Source of the DNA: Blasia pusilla
Lineage: Eukaryota > Marchantiophyta > Marchantiopsida > Blasiales
Assembly (NCBI GenBank): GCA_050084515.1
Contig: CM114272.1
Span: 46,438,001 to 46,502,000, forward strand
Direction of reading: 5' to 3'
Length of the DNA stretch: 64,000 nt
The notes beneath the pieces were generated by a model, which did not search any database, was not told the origin of the DNA, and worked only from the letters and a program-made list of their open reading frames with translations. Shown here one piece after another: positions 1-13,000 of this stretch. The position numbers and the translations under genes were made by a program. The stretch's first letter is position 1; every line of letters begins with the position of its first letter.

Positions 1-853
1 AACAAGAGTGTTAGAAACTCAAGACACAAGGGAATCATCCCTCGCTCTTTTGCTTTACTCTTTAAATAGTCTCTTTACAATTTGTGGCTGACCTTTCTAC
101 TTCCTTCTAGATTTCTAATTGTTAATCCCACAGTTCAGATCTTCCAACCCTTCATTTCCCTTAAGTGTATTGAGGTCTCTTCCGCTTCCATCTGAACCGT
201 GGCGCCCTTCCATTTCTAGCTTCCGAAATCGTTGCGACGATCCACTATCTACAATCTTTGCTGGGCCCGAAGCATTCCTCTCCTATCTTCGCGAAGACTC
301 TCTTCCCTAACTTCACGAAGACTATATTACTCTTGCTGCCACCATGAAGAAGTTCTCCTCGTGACCTTCCTTTCATCCGTTTTCTTCAAAAACATTATTC
401 CTCTTCTTATTCCTACTCTTCTTACCTATTTCCACTTTGTGAAGACTCTCGTTGATTCCTTCTTCTTCTTTCTTCTACTTCTTTGCTTTCATAGTCTTCA
501 CACTTTGATCTTCGTTCTTTGTTCACAATCTTTGCACAAAGACTCCCTTTGAACTTCTACTGCAAAGAAGAAGTCCTTTACATGTCTTCATTTAACAATC
601 TTTACCATCTTCCCGTATTGAGGTCTTCGCTACCCAACACACCCACCTTGTACTCTTACTTCTTTCCTGTCCCTTCAGTGGAGTTCTCCCCATTCCACAC
701 TTCCATGACTCAACATGCTTCAACACAATTTTTGCAAAGCATTCGGCTTTACGTCCAGTCTTAAGCCTTGAGTCTTCAATTCGTGAAGAATTCTCTACAA
801 TTTTGTATAAAATTGATCTACCTATCAAATTTTCAAAAAATATGGGTACTACG
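1..853 (-). mobile_element. Gypsy LTR, partial, reverse orientation, cut by the window start
   Basis: On the minus strand this begins near 853 with a terminus similar to the TGTAATGCCC and TGTAGTGCCC starts of the LTRs at 8479 and 30150. It runs through the same GAAGACT-rich sequence and the same TTTAAAGAGTAAAGCAAAG block, and leaves the window around the shared CCCTTGTGTCTTGAG segment. It is therefore the first two thirds of the LTR family also found at 8479-9752, 30505-41403 (solo) and 17430-17615. There is no coding capacity; short ORFs here are chance readings of the repeat. The right neighbour is a MULE fragment rather than a gypsy interior, which suggests a solo or truncated LTR. Confidence 0.75.
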
Positions 854-1487
854 ACCACACTCCAATTTATGGTCCAAATTGGAATAATCTTCGTTTTGGA
901 GGATTTCAAGGTTGATGGAACGGATGATGTCATAGGTGAAATAGTCCAGCCAGAGATTGGAGCCTCCAATGTGTGGAATCTCTTACCTTATTCAAATGGA
1001 TATTTCAGAGTTTATGGCCTATCTCTAAAACCCACTCTAACTCATTTCGACGGTCTGAAACCTTCAAGTGCTCCGAACTCCACGTTTGGCACCGCTGCTT
1101 TTGCCGATCCAGTACCAACTCCAAACTCACAAGTTTATGATAATGTGGTTCAAGTTGAAGAAATTCCAAATGTCGTCGATCTCATAGGATCTGTTGGAAA
1201 CATATCATACCCAACATCTTCTTACTTATTTGTGTTTTGAGTTTCGGGGAATTCTTTGCTTTGGTCTCTACCCTTTAAAATATTCAAGCGCATTCTTGTG
1301 GATGAGCTGTCGGCCACATATGATAGAAACTGCATTTTTGAGTTGCCTCCACTTGCCGCTCCTATTGAAAAGAAAGATGGAGGACGCTTGAAAGGTATCA
1401 TCTAAGAATACAATGACAATGAATTCCCCCCAAAAAATGCAAAAAACTCCTTATGCGGTCTGTGCGACCATATTGTCGGATGGCCAT
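854..1487 (+). pseudogene. 5' fragment of the MULE transposase gene
   Basis: The conceptual protein around 895-1240 aligns by eye with the first transposase exon of the large MULE at 54763-55107. Shared features are a VDGT-DxIGE start, a VWNLLP block, a YRVYGL block and an IPxVVxLxGSVG block. A second patch at 1330-1395 (FELPPLAAP, then KKDGGRLKG) and a third at 1415-1487 match 55195-55263 and 55430-55495. The DNA between the last two is missing, so this is a deleted copy. It is cut on the left by the gypsy LTR and on the right by insertion of the copia element. No function is expected; it shows a third copy of the MULE family in the window. Confidence 0.7.
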
Positions 1488-1799
1488 TGTGGAAAACTAC
1501 TAAACAAGCATAACTGGTGGAAAACGACTCTCACACACACACACCACCATGGAGAACAAAATTTGCAATGAGAGAATGAGTGGAGGCTGGTCCTCTTCTC
1601 AATTATATAGGGTATGTACAAGCAGCCCTAACCCTATCCTTAACCATAATCTCGAGTTAGCCTAACTGTGATTAACTAACCATAGTTAAGATAATCGTGC
1701 TTAACAGACCAACCAAGATTAAGCTTCTCTACTTCATGTGAGTGCAAAATATAGCAGTTCAGATGTCTTATGAGCTTGATTGTAACTCAATCTTCAATA
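1488..1799 (-). repeat. 3' LTR of the copia element
   Basis: On the minus strand it starts TATTGAAGATTGAG and ends GTTTTCCACA. It matches 6467-6780 over its whole length with scattered substitutions. A CA microsatellite (CACACACACACA) sits near the 3' terminus in both LTRs. Confidence 0.93.
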
Positions 1800-1800
1800 C

Positions 1801-1814
1801 TCCCCCTCAAACTC
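1801..1814 (-). other. Copia polypurine tract
   Basis: The minus strand reads GAGTTTGAGGGGGA directly before the 3' LTR. This is the plus-strand priming site typical of plant copia elements. Confidence 0.85.
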
Positions 1815-1891
1815 ATATCGATATCTCTAACGCTTAAATCATTTCTAAACATCTCAAACTTATCTCTAGACAATGTCTTTGTAAAGATGTC

Positions 1892-4800
1892 AACAATTTG
1901 CTAATCTCTTCCTATATACACAAGATCAATTTCTCCTGCAAGCACTTTCTCTCTGATAAAATGATAGTGCACCTCAACATGCTTTGTACGAGCATGAAAC
2001 ACAAGGTTATTAGCAAGCTTCATGCTACTAATATTGTCTGTATATATTACACTATGTCCTAAGTTACTAACACCAATCTCAACAAGTAATCGATGAAGCC
2101 ACACCGCCTCACATGCTGTATTGGTTGCTCCTCTATACTTAGTCTCTGTTGAAGATAAAGCAACTGTAGGTTGCTTCTTTGAAGCCCAACTTATAGCTGT
2201 GCTTCCCAAAGTAATTGAATAACCAGATATGGAGTGTCGATCAGACACGCTTCTTGCCCAATCACCACCTTTGAATCCCTATAATTGAAAACTCGGAGAA
2301 GGTTCAAATTGAAGCCCGAATTGAATAGAGAATTTCACTTACCGCATAATCCTCCTCACAGCATCAAGGTGAGGTTTTCGAGGTGCTTGCATAAACTGGC
2401 TCACTATACCAATAGCATAGCTCAAATCTGGTCTAGTTATAGTTAGATAGATCAAACTTCCAACCATGGGCCTGTACATATTAGAATCTGCAAGCAACTC
2501 TCCTTCATCCACTCTTAGCTTCACGCTCTAGTCCAACAGTGTAGAGATTGGCTTATAAGCCGTCATACCATATTTTGAAAGCATATGAAGAGCATATTGT
2601 CATTGTAGTAACCACATGCTCTCTCCAACCTTGATAAACTGAATACCAAGGAAGTACTTGAGTTCTCCCAAGTCTTTCATATCAAATTCTTCTTGTAACT
2701 TAAGCTTGACTTATTGTACCATTTCTTCAATACTCCCAGTAATCAAGAGATTGTCAACATACAACACAATAAGAACTGTATGATTTTGTCCTCTCAAGAT
2801 ATATAATGAAGAGTCAGAATCACATACCCTAAAACCCAACTCTTCTAGGAGGTATGTAATCTTGCCATACCGAGCTCTTGGAGCTTGTTTGAGCCCGTAT
2901 AGAGCTTTCTTCAACCTACATACGCGAAATGGAAACTTAGGATGCTCGTATCCAGGTGGTTGAGTCATATATACCTCCTCGTATAGATCTCTATTCAATA
3001 AGGCATTCTTGACCTCCATGTGATGTAATCTCCACTTCTTACTTATTGCAACTGCAACCATTATTCTCGTAGTCACCATCTTTGCAACAGGGCTAAATAT
3101 TTCCTCATAATCGATATCATATTATTGTGTATAGTCCTTAGCCACCAATCTCACTTTGTATCTATTAATTGTACCATCTTGATTGCGTTTGATTTTGTAA
3201 ACCCATTTGTAACCAATAACTTCCTTACCGAAAGGTATATCAACCAGCTCCCATGTTTGTTGATGTCTTAATGCAGCAAGCTCTTCCTCCATAACTTCAA
3301 TTCATTCAACTTTACTCGTAGCTTCTTCAAAACAACTCGGTTCTTGCTCTTGAAGAGGAATCATCATATATGCATGATGTGTCGCAAGAAAACCTTCATT
3401 TATGAATCTATGAACTGGATGTGTAACTCTACTTGATCTACAAAGTTGTTGTTCAGAAGTAGATGCCTCTGACACCTGACTCAAGCTCTGACTAATGTTA
3501 ACAGACTAAATATGTACTCTTCCTGTCCATGGACTCACAAATTTAATGGATGAATTTACGACCTCTCCTAATCGTGCACTAGTACTTGGGGAAGTCGAAG
3601 ACAATGTTTGTTGGTTTATAGTCATATTCTCCTCCTCAACATACAAGTTTAGAGGTGGAATAGGCTCAGATGGAGCATACCATGACTTTAGCTCATCAAA
3701 GACAACATCTCAACTAATAATAAGTTGCCTAGAGGATGGAATGTATCACTTATATCCCTTAGTTCCATTAGCATAACCAATGAAGATACATCTTTCAGAC
3801 TTGGGATCTAATTTCTGACGTCTCTCAGAAGGAACATTAGCATAACATATACAGCCAAAAACTTTCAAGAAGGAAAAATCATGTTTATTTCCTATGAAGA
3901 CTTCAAATGGAGTTTTATCATGAACTCATGCTGTTGGAGTTCGATTGATTAAGAAGACTGCACATGCTATAGCCTCTGCCCAATACACCTTAGGCATGTT
4001 CTTCTCATTCAGCATAGCTCATGCCGCTTCAGCAATATGTTGATTTTTCCTCTTAGCCACTCCATTTTGTTGTGGAGTGTAGTGGCAAGTCACTTGACAT
4101 TGGATGCCATTATGACGTAAATAGTCATCAAACTCCTCCATCACAACGCAATTTGAGAATGTGTTGTCCAATATGCTTCTCTACTAGAACTCATAATGTT
4201 TAGAACACTGAGAATACCTCTAACTTGGCTTTCAAAAAGTATACCCATATATATCTAGAGAAGTCATCAATAAATGAAACAAAGTACTGACAACCAATAA
4301 GGCTGTATTGTGATGTTGTCCACACATCACTGTGGATCAACTCCAATATCTTGGATGTTCTTCTACCTTGCTTTGGAAAAGGAAATCTAGTTTGTTTTCC
4401 AAATTGGCAAGCAAGACATACTTCTAACGTAGCAGGATTCGCTAATTTAGGGATTACTATTACTATATTAGATGATGAAAGACTCTGTAATCTTTGAAGA
4501 TTCATATGTCCAATTCTTTTATGCCACACATTTAGATCTCTGACTTGTTAGCCGGTTTGACCATATATTGTTGTTTGAATCTTTGGCATAGAAACATCTA
4601 ATTTGAACATTCGTCCAGATCTACTTCCTTTGGCTATCGTAGTCTGATCATCCATTGTTTCAATGAAACAACCATCTACGTTAAACTTCACTTGATAACC
4701 CTGTTCTACTATCCTCCTACAGAGATCAAATTTCTTGTAATGGTAGGAACATAGAAAACATTTCCAAGAGCACAAAGACCATCTGATGCTATTGGAACTT

Positions 4801-5965
4801 TACCGGTATGCATGATATGATGTTGAGTGTCATCTCCTGTGAGCACAATTGCAGGGTCTTTCATTGGCTCCCAACTACTGAACCATTTTGCTTGTGAGGT
4901 CATGTAATTTGATGCACCGGAGTCAATGTACCAATCTGCTGTCGAGGCTTTCTTGACCATTCCTCCCATATGATGAGTCATGAGCAAGAGATGCTTCGTT
5001 TGTGAATGTTGTTGTTCTTGGTACTGCTCTTGGTGTTGTTGCTCCACATAGTTTTATTGCTGTCAGACTCATATTCTCATATCTGCCTTCTTCTTGAAGC
5101 AAAACTTTGCATAGTGACCCTTTATCCCACAGTAATTGCAAGATCCAAGAACCCTCTACTGCTGAGCTCGACCCCAACGGTTTCCACCATCACCACAATG
5201 TGATTATGTCTGGTACTTGTTCGTAGTTGATTGAGTGACGTTATATTGAGTGCCTCTTCCTCCATATGCTTGATATCCACCACGACCACGAAAGTTTCTG
5301 CCAGGACCCTTGCCTCTATTTGATCCATAACTTGCAAATAGCGCACTCTCTTGAAAACTAGACGAGCTACCACTACTTACTAGGCGCATCTCTTCACTGA
5401 TCAACAGAGGAACTAACTCTTAAAAGGTTGGATACTTCTCTCTCACAGAGATAGAGGTCCCAAAAGACTTGTAATCCTTTGGAAGGCCTTGAAGAGTGAA
5501 TAAGATCAGATCATCATCTTCTACTGTCACCCCAATGCTATTCAAGGGATCAACAATATGTCTGATACTCAAAATATAATCATTGATGCTTTGTGATCCT
5601 TTCCTCACTTCGTTCAATTTTTGTTTCAATTGAAGCTTTCTATCCTTTGTAGATGTCTGGAACAACTTTTCCAATGCATCCCATGCCTCCTTCGGACTAT
5701 CAACATTTTGGATGTGACCTATCATTGGCGAACTGATCGTTATTGAAATGTAGTGGATTACTTGCCTTACGCGTTTGTTCCAAGCGCGAACATTCAAGTC
5801 TGTTGAGTCACCTTCTGGCTTGGCCTCATCACCTGTGACAAGCTCCCTTAGTTCTTCACCCATGAGAAATTGTTTCATGCGAAACTTCCAGACATTGTAG
5901 TTCTGCTTGTCTAGCTTCTCGTCTGTGATTGTTGTTGAGGAATACTCCATAATAAACGATTTCAC
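1892..5965 (-). pseudogene. Copia gag-pol polyprotein, degenerate
   Basis: Read on the minus strand, the order is gag (5965-5420, starting MKSFIMEYSS, with a KLDKQNYNVWKFRMKQF core); a CCHC knuckle at about 5091-5133 (CNYCGIKGHYAKFC); aspartic protease with WYIDSGASN at about 4924; a pre-integrase block beginning HKRIGHMN at 4525; integrase; RT at 3079-2711; and RNase H at 2248-1901 with TDNISSMKLANN. Inactivating changes are visible. The RT box reads YVDN instead of YVDD near 2750, and the integrase Glu in the NGVAERKN motif is Lys near 4060. Several in-frame stops and frameshifts break the approximately 1300-residue frame. Gag packages the RNA and pol would copy and insert it; this copy cannot do either alone. 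Confidence 0.93.
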
Positions 5966-6454
5966 TCACAAAAAATATAATTTCAAGTTTTCTACTGCTC
6001 CAATTGAAGCATAGACCACTCCTACATAGAAATCGATCCGAAATTTTCCAAAATTGATCAATTGTATGAAAGAACTAGTCGAAAATGGCTTGTAGAGAGC
6101 AAACTACACAACTTTTCTTCACTAATTGCACTTTCCTATACTGAAATTGCTGCTGCAGGAGCTCAGAGTGTTAGAATTGAGTGATTTTGGGTGCGTTGGA
6201 AAGCTCTCAATGAGCTCTATAACACGTCTAGAACTAGCCTTTGGAATCGTTCTAGCCAAAGTGGACCGTGACAGATGAATCGACCGGGAAAGCCCTAGAA
6301 AATGCCTCCAAAGTTTTATCACCATCAAAGCTCCACTTGAAATCTGCACCCACTAAGCTCAAAGTTAATTTTACTTCTCCCAAACTGAAATTGTATCTTC
6401 TCTTGCCTCTCTTCTCTCTTCAAACATAAAGTATTTCAAGTGATGTCCCCTCCC

Positions 6455-6466
6455 GCTCTGATACCA
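6455..6466 (-). other. Copia primer-binding site (initiator tRNA-Met)
   Basis: The minus strand reads TGGTATCAGAGC immediately downstream of the 5' LTR, complementary to the 3' end of plant initiator tRNA-Met. Confidence 0.93.
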
Positions 6467-6780
6467 TGTGGAAAACTGCTAAACAAGCATAACTGGTGGA
6501 AAACGGCTCTCACACACACACACATCACCCTGGAGAACAAAATTTGCAATGAGAGAATGAGTGGAGGCTGGTCCTCTTCTCAATTTAATAGGGTATGTAC
6601 AAGCAACCCTAACCCTATCCTTAACCTTAGTCTCGAGTTAGCCTAACTATTATTAACTAACCCTAGTTAAGATAATCGTGCTTAACTAACTAACCAAGAT
6701 TAAGCTTCCCTACTTCGTGTGAGTGCCAAATGTAGCACTTCAGGTATCTCATGAGCTTGACTGTAACTCAATCTTCAATA
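6467..6780 (-). repeat. 5' LTR of the copia element
   Basis: This is the partner of 1488-1799 with the same termini. The two differ at a limited number of scattered sites, so insertion is not brand new. Confidence 0.93.
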
Positions 6781-7690
6781 ACCACTACTTTACTTTATAC
6801 TCTCATGTCTCATTTATTACCTCTTTTCCTAAAGTTGGGCCGATACAAATGAGGCATCATAAACATTAAAAAATATTTTCCTAAGCGAATCTATTTAATA
6901 CTTATAAAAACTCTCCCTAATACTTATAAGATAGGAGTTTATATAATAAATCATTTTACTATATAACACAGTATTTCCCATTTAGCGGTTGATGGCAGTG
7001 CTCATGGGAGGAAGAGTCGCTCAATTTTATAATTCATTTGTAGTTCTTTTGTACAAGGGCGTGACGCGCAAAAGCATTGCCCAAATTTTGGTAGAAATTG
7101 AGTATGGGGATGGGTTGCTCTATGTTGGTGCTCTCAAGAGCACCGCGTTGCTCTCTGATTGGTGTTGTGATAGGTTTGAGATTTTTGTAGGAGAAGGAAT
7201 CGTGGGTTGCACAAAAGTCATCGTCAATTTTTGTTGGAAGGTTGAATGGAAAATTTTATTTGACGTTGTCGTAGATCGGGAAGTTGTGCATATTTCCAAT
7301 AAAATGATGCATGATTTTCATTTTTGAGCATAAAATTCTAATAGTTTTTGCAAGGCTGCCATAGGCACCGCTTGAGAAGGAGCAAATTCCGCAATTCTTG
7401 GTAACTTCTTAGTCGAGGTAAGAATTAATTTTCTTAAAATATTTTATTTTGGTAGATAGGACAAGTAAAACTTAGGATCTTGAGATAAAAGTGAATGGAT
7501 CCTATTTTTGGGGAGTGTTGACCCTCAATTCTAAGAAGGATTTGTGGAAAAGCATGCCATATCATAGTATTAAAGAGGATTGGGAATTTGCCACCTAACA
7601 CTTGTGCTCAAGACTACTTAAACATCCTTACAAGAATGGAGCTCAAAGTAGTGGAAACCTAGTTACAATGGACGCTTTGTGAGTCCATGG
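6781..7690. other. Non-coding or unrecognised stretch between copia and gypsy remains
   Basis: This is AT-rich sequence with short ORFs only. One of about 110 codons (6989-7327) has no motif I recognise. It may be decayed interior of the gypsy element whose 3' end follows, but nothing in it proves that. Confidence 0.4.
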
Positions 7691-8214
7691 GACGATAAAA
7701 GGGTACTCAAGAACAAGAAATTGAAGAATTGAAGAAGGCTCTCTGCAAGGTAGAGAGCGAATTAGTAGAAGCAAAGTACGAATCCAGGAACGCAAGGCAG
7801 TGGGAAAGCTTAGCAATCAACATAGAGTATCGGGCATATCAGCTACAACACTCTTTGCTTCACGCGAAAAAGTTGCAGGAACCGATCGAGATTATGCAGT
7901 CAACACTTAAGAATGCCATGTTATAAAATTCAGAGAAGACTAAGCTTCTAATGGATTTGCAGCAAACAAACATTGACTTGGTTTCTCAATGGAGCCAAGC
8001 CACGTGTAAAGTTTTCGTGTTTGAGGCACATCATAAGCTCCGTGCAGAAATCCACAAAGAACTTGAAGAGGCCCAAGAACTAATCGAGGAAGCGATTCAT
8101 AATTTTGACACTCAACTCACCAAAGAGCTAGAGTATATTGATCACCATTGGCGGTGTCAATTCGAAGCTCACACAACTGCATTGGCAGAGGTGGAAGAGC
8201 CACTGTGTTTGTAG
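7691..8214 (+). pseudogene. Coiled-coil 3' coding region of a gypsy element
   Basis: One reading frame with a single stop (7924-7926) gives two blocks rich in Glu, Lys, Leu and Gln (for example EQEIEELKKALCKVE and KELEEAQELIEEAIHNF) that look like long coiled coils. It lies 250 bp upstream of a polypurine tract and LTR, so it is the last coding part of that gypsy element, after integrase. Extra ORFs in this position are known in some plant gypsy lineages; their function is generally unknown. I see no catalytic motif. Confidence 0.45.
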
Positions 8215-8465
8215 ATCCAACTGATTATGCCATTTGTAGCCACATAAGTGCGTGTGTAAAATGAGGTGTTGGGTTCTTCAAGGGTGGTGACAGCGTGGGG
8301 AGAATGGATGAAGAACACCACCCCTAACATTGCCAATCGTCCATCGACCATTCATGGACAACCAACTCCTGAGATTAAGGTTGTAGAATTAGCAGATGAC
8401 AAGAGCCCTTAGATAGTCCGAAGATATGGAAGAGAGTAGAGTGTTTGCCGAGGCATCTTACATTT

Positions 8466-8478
8466 GAGTGAGGGGATA
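8466..8478 (+). other. Gypsy polypurine tract
   Basis: GAGTGAGGGGATA directly precedes the LTR start TGTAATGCCC and fixes the plus orientation of this element. Confidence 0.7.
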
Positions 8479-9752
8479 TGTAATGCCCATATTTTTAAAT
8501 TTTGATAGAAAGGTTATTTTTGTACATAATTATAGTGAAGTCCTCATCGATTGAAGACTGGAGGCTCAAGACGGAAATAAAAGAGGAAGACTTTATAGAA
8601 ATTGTGTGGAAGCATGGAATGGAAGAGCTCGGTTGAAAGGACAAGATAGAGTGAGAAATTGAGGACTATCTTGGAGGAGAGGGAAGAGTATAAGATTAGA
8701 AAGAAGAATGGAAGAAGGAGAGGCGCGGGTGCTTTGTAGCGAAGACTGCAGTACGAGAAGATGGTAAAGACTATTAACGAAGACTTGTAAAGGACTTCTT
8801 CTTTGCACCAGAAGTTCCAAGGGAGTCTTCGTGCGAAGACTGTGAACAAAGAATAGAGACCAAAGAGTGAAGACTAAGAAACTAGAAGAAAGGAGAAGAA
8901 GGAATCAACAAGAGTCTTCACAAAGTGGAAAGATATATGAAGAATAGGAATAGAAAGAGAAAGAGAAATAATGTTTTTGAAGAAATCGGATTGAAGGAAA
9001 GTCACGTGGAGGACTTCTTCGCGGCGGCAACAACATTAGTAAGTGCTTCGCGAAGATAGGATAGGAGTGCTTTCCGTCCAGCAAAGATTGTAGATAATGA
9101 ATCGACGCGGTAGTTTCGGAAGTTAGAAATGCAAGGGCATCGCAGTTCAAATGGAAGCGGAAGAGACATCAACCAGCTGAAGGGAAAGGAAGGGTTGAAA
9201 GAACTGTGGGATTAACAATTAGAAGTTAGAAGGAAGTAGGAAGATCAATCAAGAATTGTAAAAAGACTATTTAAAGAGTAAAGCAAAGGAGCGAGGGATC
9301 ATTCCCTTGTGTCTTGAGTTTCAAGTACTTGCATAGATTGTGTGAAGAAGTTCTTTAGGGATGATCCAAGCCGAAGAGTCTTGTATCTTCTAAAGCTCGT
9401 AATATTTTCTACTTCCCTCCACTCTTTGCTGCAAGAGCTGTGTCCTCATTCATTCTTTTTGATGTGTGGAGTTGATTTTCCATCTTATTGGGTTACTGTA
9501 GTGATGAGTGTGGAGTCTTTGATTTCAGAATTTTGTAGAATAATCAGGAAGAACGTATGAAAGTTGTTAGAAATTGAATAGCCTACCACGACAAATTGAG
9601 TTCTAAAAGTAGGTGAATTCGTCATCTTCTTGAAGTCTCTTCGAAGTCCTCGTTTAAACTTTGGTCTCCAAGATTCACATGAGTCTTTCCATGCACTTGA
9701 GAAGAGTTCCTTCTAGAGGGAAGAAAACCGTTTTAATCTTTTGTACTCGGGG
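8479..9752 (+). mobile_element. Gypsy LTR (3' LTR), plus orientation
   Basis: It starts TGTAATGCCCATATTTTT after a polypurine tract. The body is full of GAAGACT and AGTCTTC words and matches the reverse complement of 1-853 and the solo LTR at 30505-41403. Similarity to the solo copy fades after the TTTTGTACT at about 9752, so the real 3' terminus is either diverged or lost. The family LTR is about 1.4 kb, unusually long. Sequence 9753-10070 after it has no gene that I can see. Confidence 0.8.
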
Positions 9753-10077
9753 ACTTCACTATACATAGGTAGTCTATATCATGTGCGTGCGAGATCTTAT
9801 TAAACCACCCCTAATTTTTTCCCCCCTAATTTCAAAGCCCCTTCTTACATCTAAAGCATGATATTAAAGTCCCTTTCTTAGAAGGGACCTTTGAATAATC
9901 CAACCCCTTGCCTAAAAAAAAACTTATGAAATCAAATTTTTTTCCAGCAAGCAAGATTACAGATAACATGTTATGACTAAATTCATAACATGATCATATG
10001 AAAATTGAATTATAATAGAAGAAGAATCTACAAATCATGAACCACGGTGGACATCATGTCCTCAAGGTATGGTTCTC

Positions 10078-13000
10078 CTATAAGATTTTATCAAGGGCCT
10101 TTCTATTATTCTCATCTAAAGTCCATGTCTTGACCAGATCCCTGCTTGTAACTCGCACGGTCACCAAACTCACTACCATCTCAATATCAATCCATCTAGT
10201 ATCTACCTTATTATATTTAAGCTTGTTCTTGCTATTGCCTATTGGCTTATACCAATTACACATGACTTGCCATACAGATTGACCACTTTCATTCAGAGGG
10301 ACAGATCTATCTAACAAATCCACTTCATGTCTAGATTGAGCAAACTTGGCTCCATATTTCCTCCTAATTTTCTAAACTCTTCCTATCCAAATTATTTGAT
10401 CACATCCACTTAAAATAGATGCCTCGTTAATATCTATAGGCCTTGATGTCTTGCCTTTTCCTTTTCCTTTTCCTTTTCCTCTCCCTTTGTTTGCAGCCAA
10501 TAATGATCGAGTGGATCTGCATGGTTGAAGAACGCTTGGACCTGATGCAAATACAACAACAATATAAGATCCAATATAGAGAATAATCTTCTCACTTGTA
10601 TCATCTCTATTCTCCATGAAACTATTGCAATGAATAGATTCCTTCATCTTCCCTATATGATGGACCCTTTTCACTCTATCTTTTGAAAGAGAAGGATTTC
10701 CCACAAGTAGACTAACAAGACTAAACTTGTATATCTGACTCCCCTCAAATGTAACTGTAGGAGTTACTTTGATGATTCTCTACTTTGATGATTCTCTCCT
10801 GCGTACCATGAAGTTCTGAAGACATTAATTCCTCAAAAACACGACCAACTTCATTCCCAAAAAAATCTATATCATTCAATCCATCATCTAGAATATCATC
10901 TCTAGATAAAGTAGGACTAGTATTACTCGTGTTCCACAATGCGTTATCAATGAGGTCCAAGTCGTCTCCATTTCGATCTTCAATCGGAGGAGGAAAGCTT
11001 GATCTCCCAAAGAGGTGTAACTTCGTTTAGGAATGTGAGTCATGCCAAATATGCTCCATTTCTTGTGAGCCCTTCCCAATTTCAACCCTTCTACACCATA
11101 CTCTAATGCAACAATTCTGTTTAAACGTGAGACTGAATCCATCAAAACTCCAAAATCATAATTCCACTCATGACCCGCCATCCCTCCAACTTTAGAAAAG
11201 AAGATTTCACAACAATTTGATCCTGTTAGATGAAGAGGAACAATAAGGGAGGGATATTTGTATCTAAAGAGACAAATCAATTGCACAACATAGTGATATG
11301 AAATTCACATCATGAAATGCTTGCAAACTAATCATGTTCTTTTCAGTATATGTATCACTACGTACCTTCGACCACAACCTCCATAGTCGTAGGAATGATG
11401 TGATTTTTGAACAAAGCATGATTCGAGTCCACAAATCATGTTTCAAAAACTCATGGGAAAAAAAATTCAATGTAATCATCACAGATCGATAGATATATCT
11501 TTGTACCCAAAGTTCTCTCTTGCAGAGCATCTTCACGTGTTTGCAAGTTATGAAGACAAGCTTGCACTCCTCTACTTGCAACTCTCTAAGCAGAGGCCCA
11601 ATTCATTCTATCCCTTCTTCTTGTATCATCAAATGTTAGATGATGTTGCTTGTTTGGATAAAGGTTGTACACCAATTTTACGTGTTCTAAAGACTCTATG
11701 TAAGGACCTAACATAATTGGATGGTTTGCTCTATCTAATGGGTTTAACATTTCTTCCCATAATGAGGAAGATCTTGATCAACAAACCCTCCATAATCCTC
11801 ATTAGGATATTCATGTATAGTGAATCCCTACCCTGCCCAATTCAGACCTTGACGCGGATGATCCCCATACGGTCCTCTACCCATATAATCCTAAAGCATA
11901 AGCTTACGCCTTCGTGGGTCACCATCAGAAGCATTTCCAATAACAAGACCTACCGATTCCCTACAATTTGCATCCCACATGGATTTGAGGGATTCCCACT
12001 GCCCTTATCCAATTTGCTGTAAACCCATTATATGTGCAGGCTACACAAACAACTAGTTTGGGAAGTCTCTCATGTAGAGGGTTTACAACAATTACACAAG
12101 CATAAACACCGATTACATGACTCTCAAATGTGGACATGATTTTCTCATATCCCTCATCTCCCTCTCTAACCAGAATTTTCAAGCCCAAACTACATTGATG
12201 GTTTTCAGATGGACCACAAAAACCCAATAGAGTATCTCCTTGTGGCATGTGATTCTCACCTGCCACAAGGAGAAAAAGAAACCTGAGATTATATTCAAAA
12301 GGGGGTACAAAGCGACTTCGAAATCAAGGTATGCCTTATAATTCAAGTATACTTGAATGCAATGGAAAGTTTTAAAGAAACTACCTCACACAACCTTTCA
12401 CCCTAGTTTCGTCTTTAGGAAACACCACAAGGACATCCCCAGTGATGCCATTTCTCTCCTTTGCTGCACTCAATATCCGTCCCACTTCTTTAAACACCTC
12501 TGACCTAATGCCGCATCGAAAGGGAACGAACTTTCTTCTTTCTCTTTTTAATGTACTTAAACTTGGGCCTATAAGGTTCAATTCTAGACATCTTGCTATA
12601 TGTACTCTGGGACCACCAAATTGCAAGAGTGCTTGGGCAATGACTTTTGTCCTTTTTGAAAATCTGTGCCCCTTCTCTTTCCTATTGAGATTTTTTCTAG
12701 ATCTTGGAGATAGTCCTAGATTTCTTCTTGTCCTCCAAAAGATCCACTCCTATGTGCTACTATAATGTTTTGAAGGAAAGAAAGAAAATCTTTCCTATCA
12801 ACTGCCCAATCTAAGACGAAGTCTAGTTTACGTTGCCTCGTCTGGAGTGCACATACCCTCTTTCTCAAGCCAAAATTGATCAAGCGCAATGTTCTCCTCT
12901 CACGAGCAGAAGTCCGAGCTTGCAACCATAGCTCAAGCTTTGTGAGATAGTCCAATCTTATGCGCATCAAAGTCGATCTTGTCCCTCGTCGAGTCCCACT

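Larger units (their letters stand above)
1488..6780 (-). mobile_element. Complete but inactive Ty1/copia LTR retrotransposon
   Basis: Two near-identical LTRs of about 313 bp (1488-1799 and 6467-6780) flank a reverse-oriented gag-protease-integrase-RT-RNase H region. A primer-binding site abuts the right LTR and a polypurine tract abuts the left LTR, so the minus orientation is certain. Gene order with integrase before RT defines the copia class. The coding region carries several stops and substitutions at catalytic positions, so it is non-autonomous. The left LTR interrupts a MULE transposase fragment. I could not find a clear 5-bp target duplication (left flank ends GCCAT, right flank begins ACCAC). 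Confidence 0.93.

Noticed and set aside
119-969. Short open frames in the first kilobase on both strands.
   Set aside because: They fall in a non-coding LTR that recurs four more times in the window without keeping any frame.
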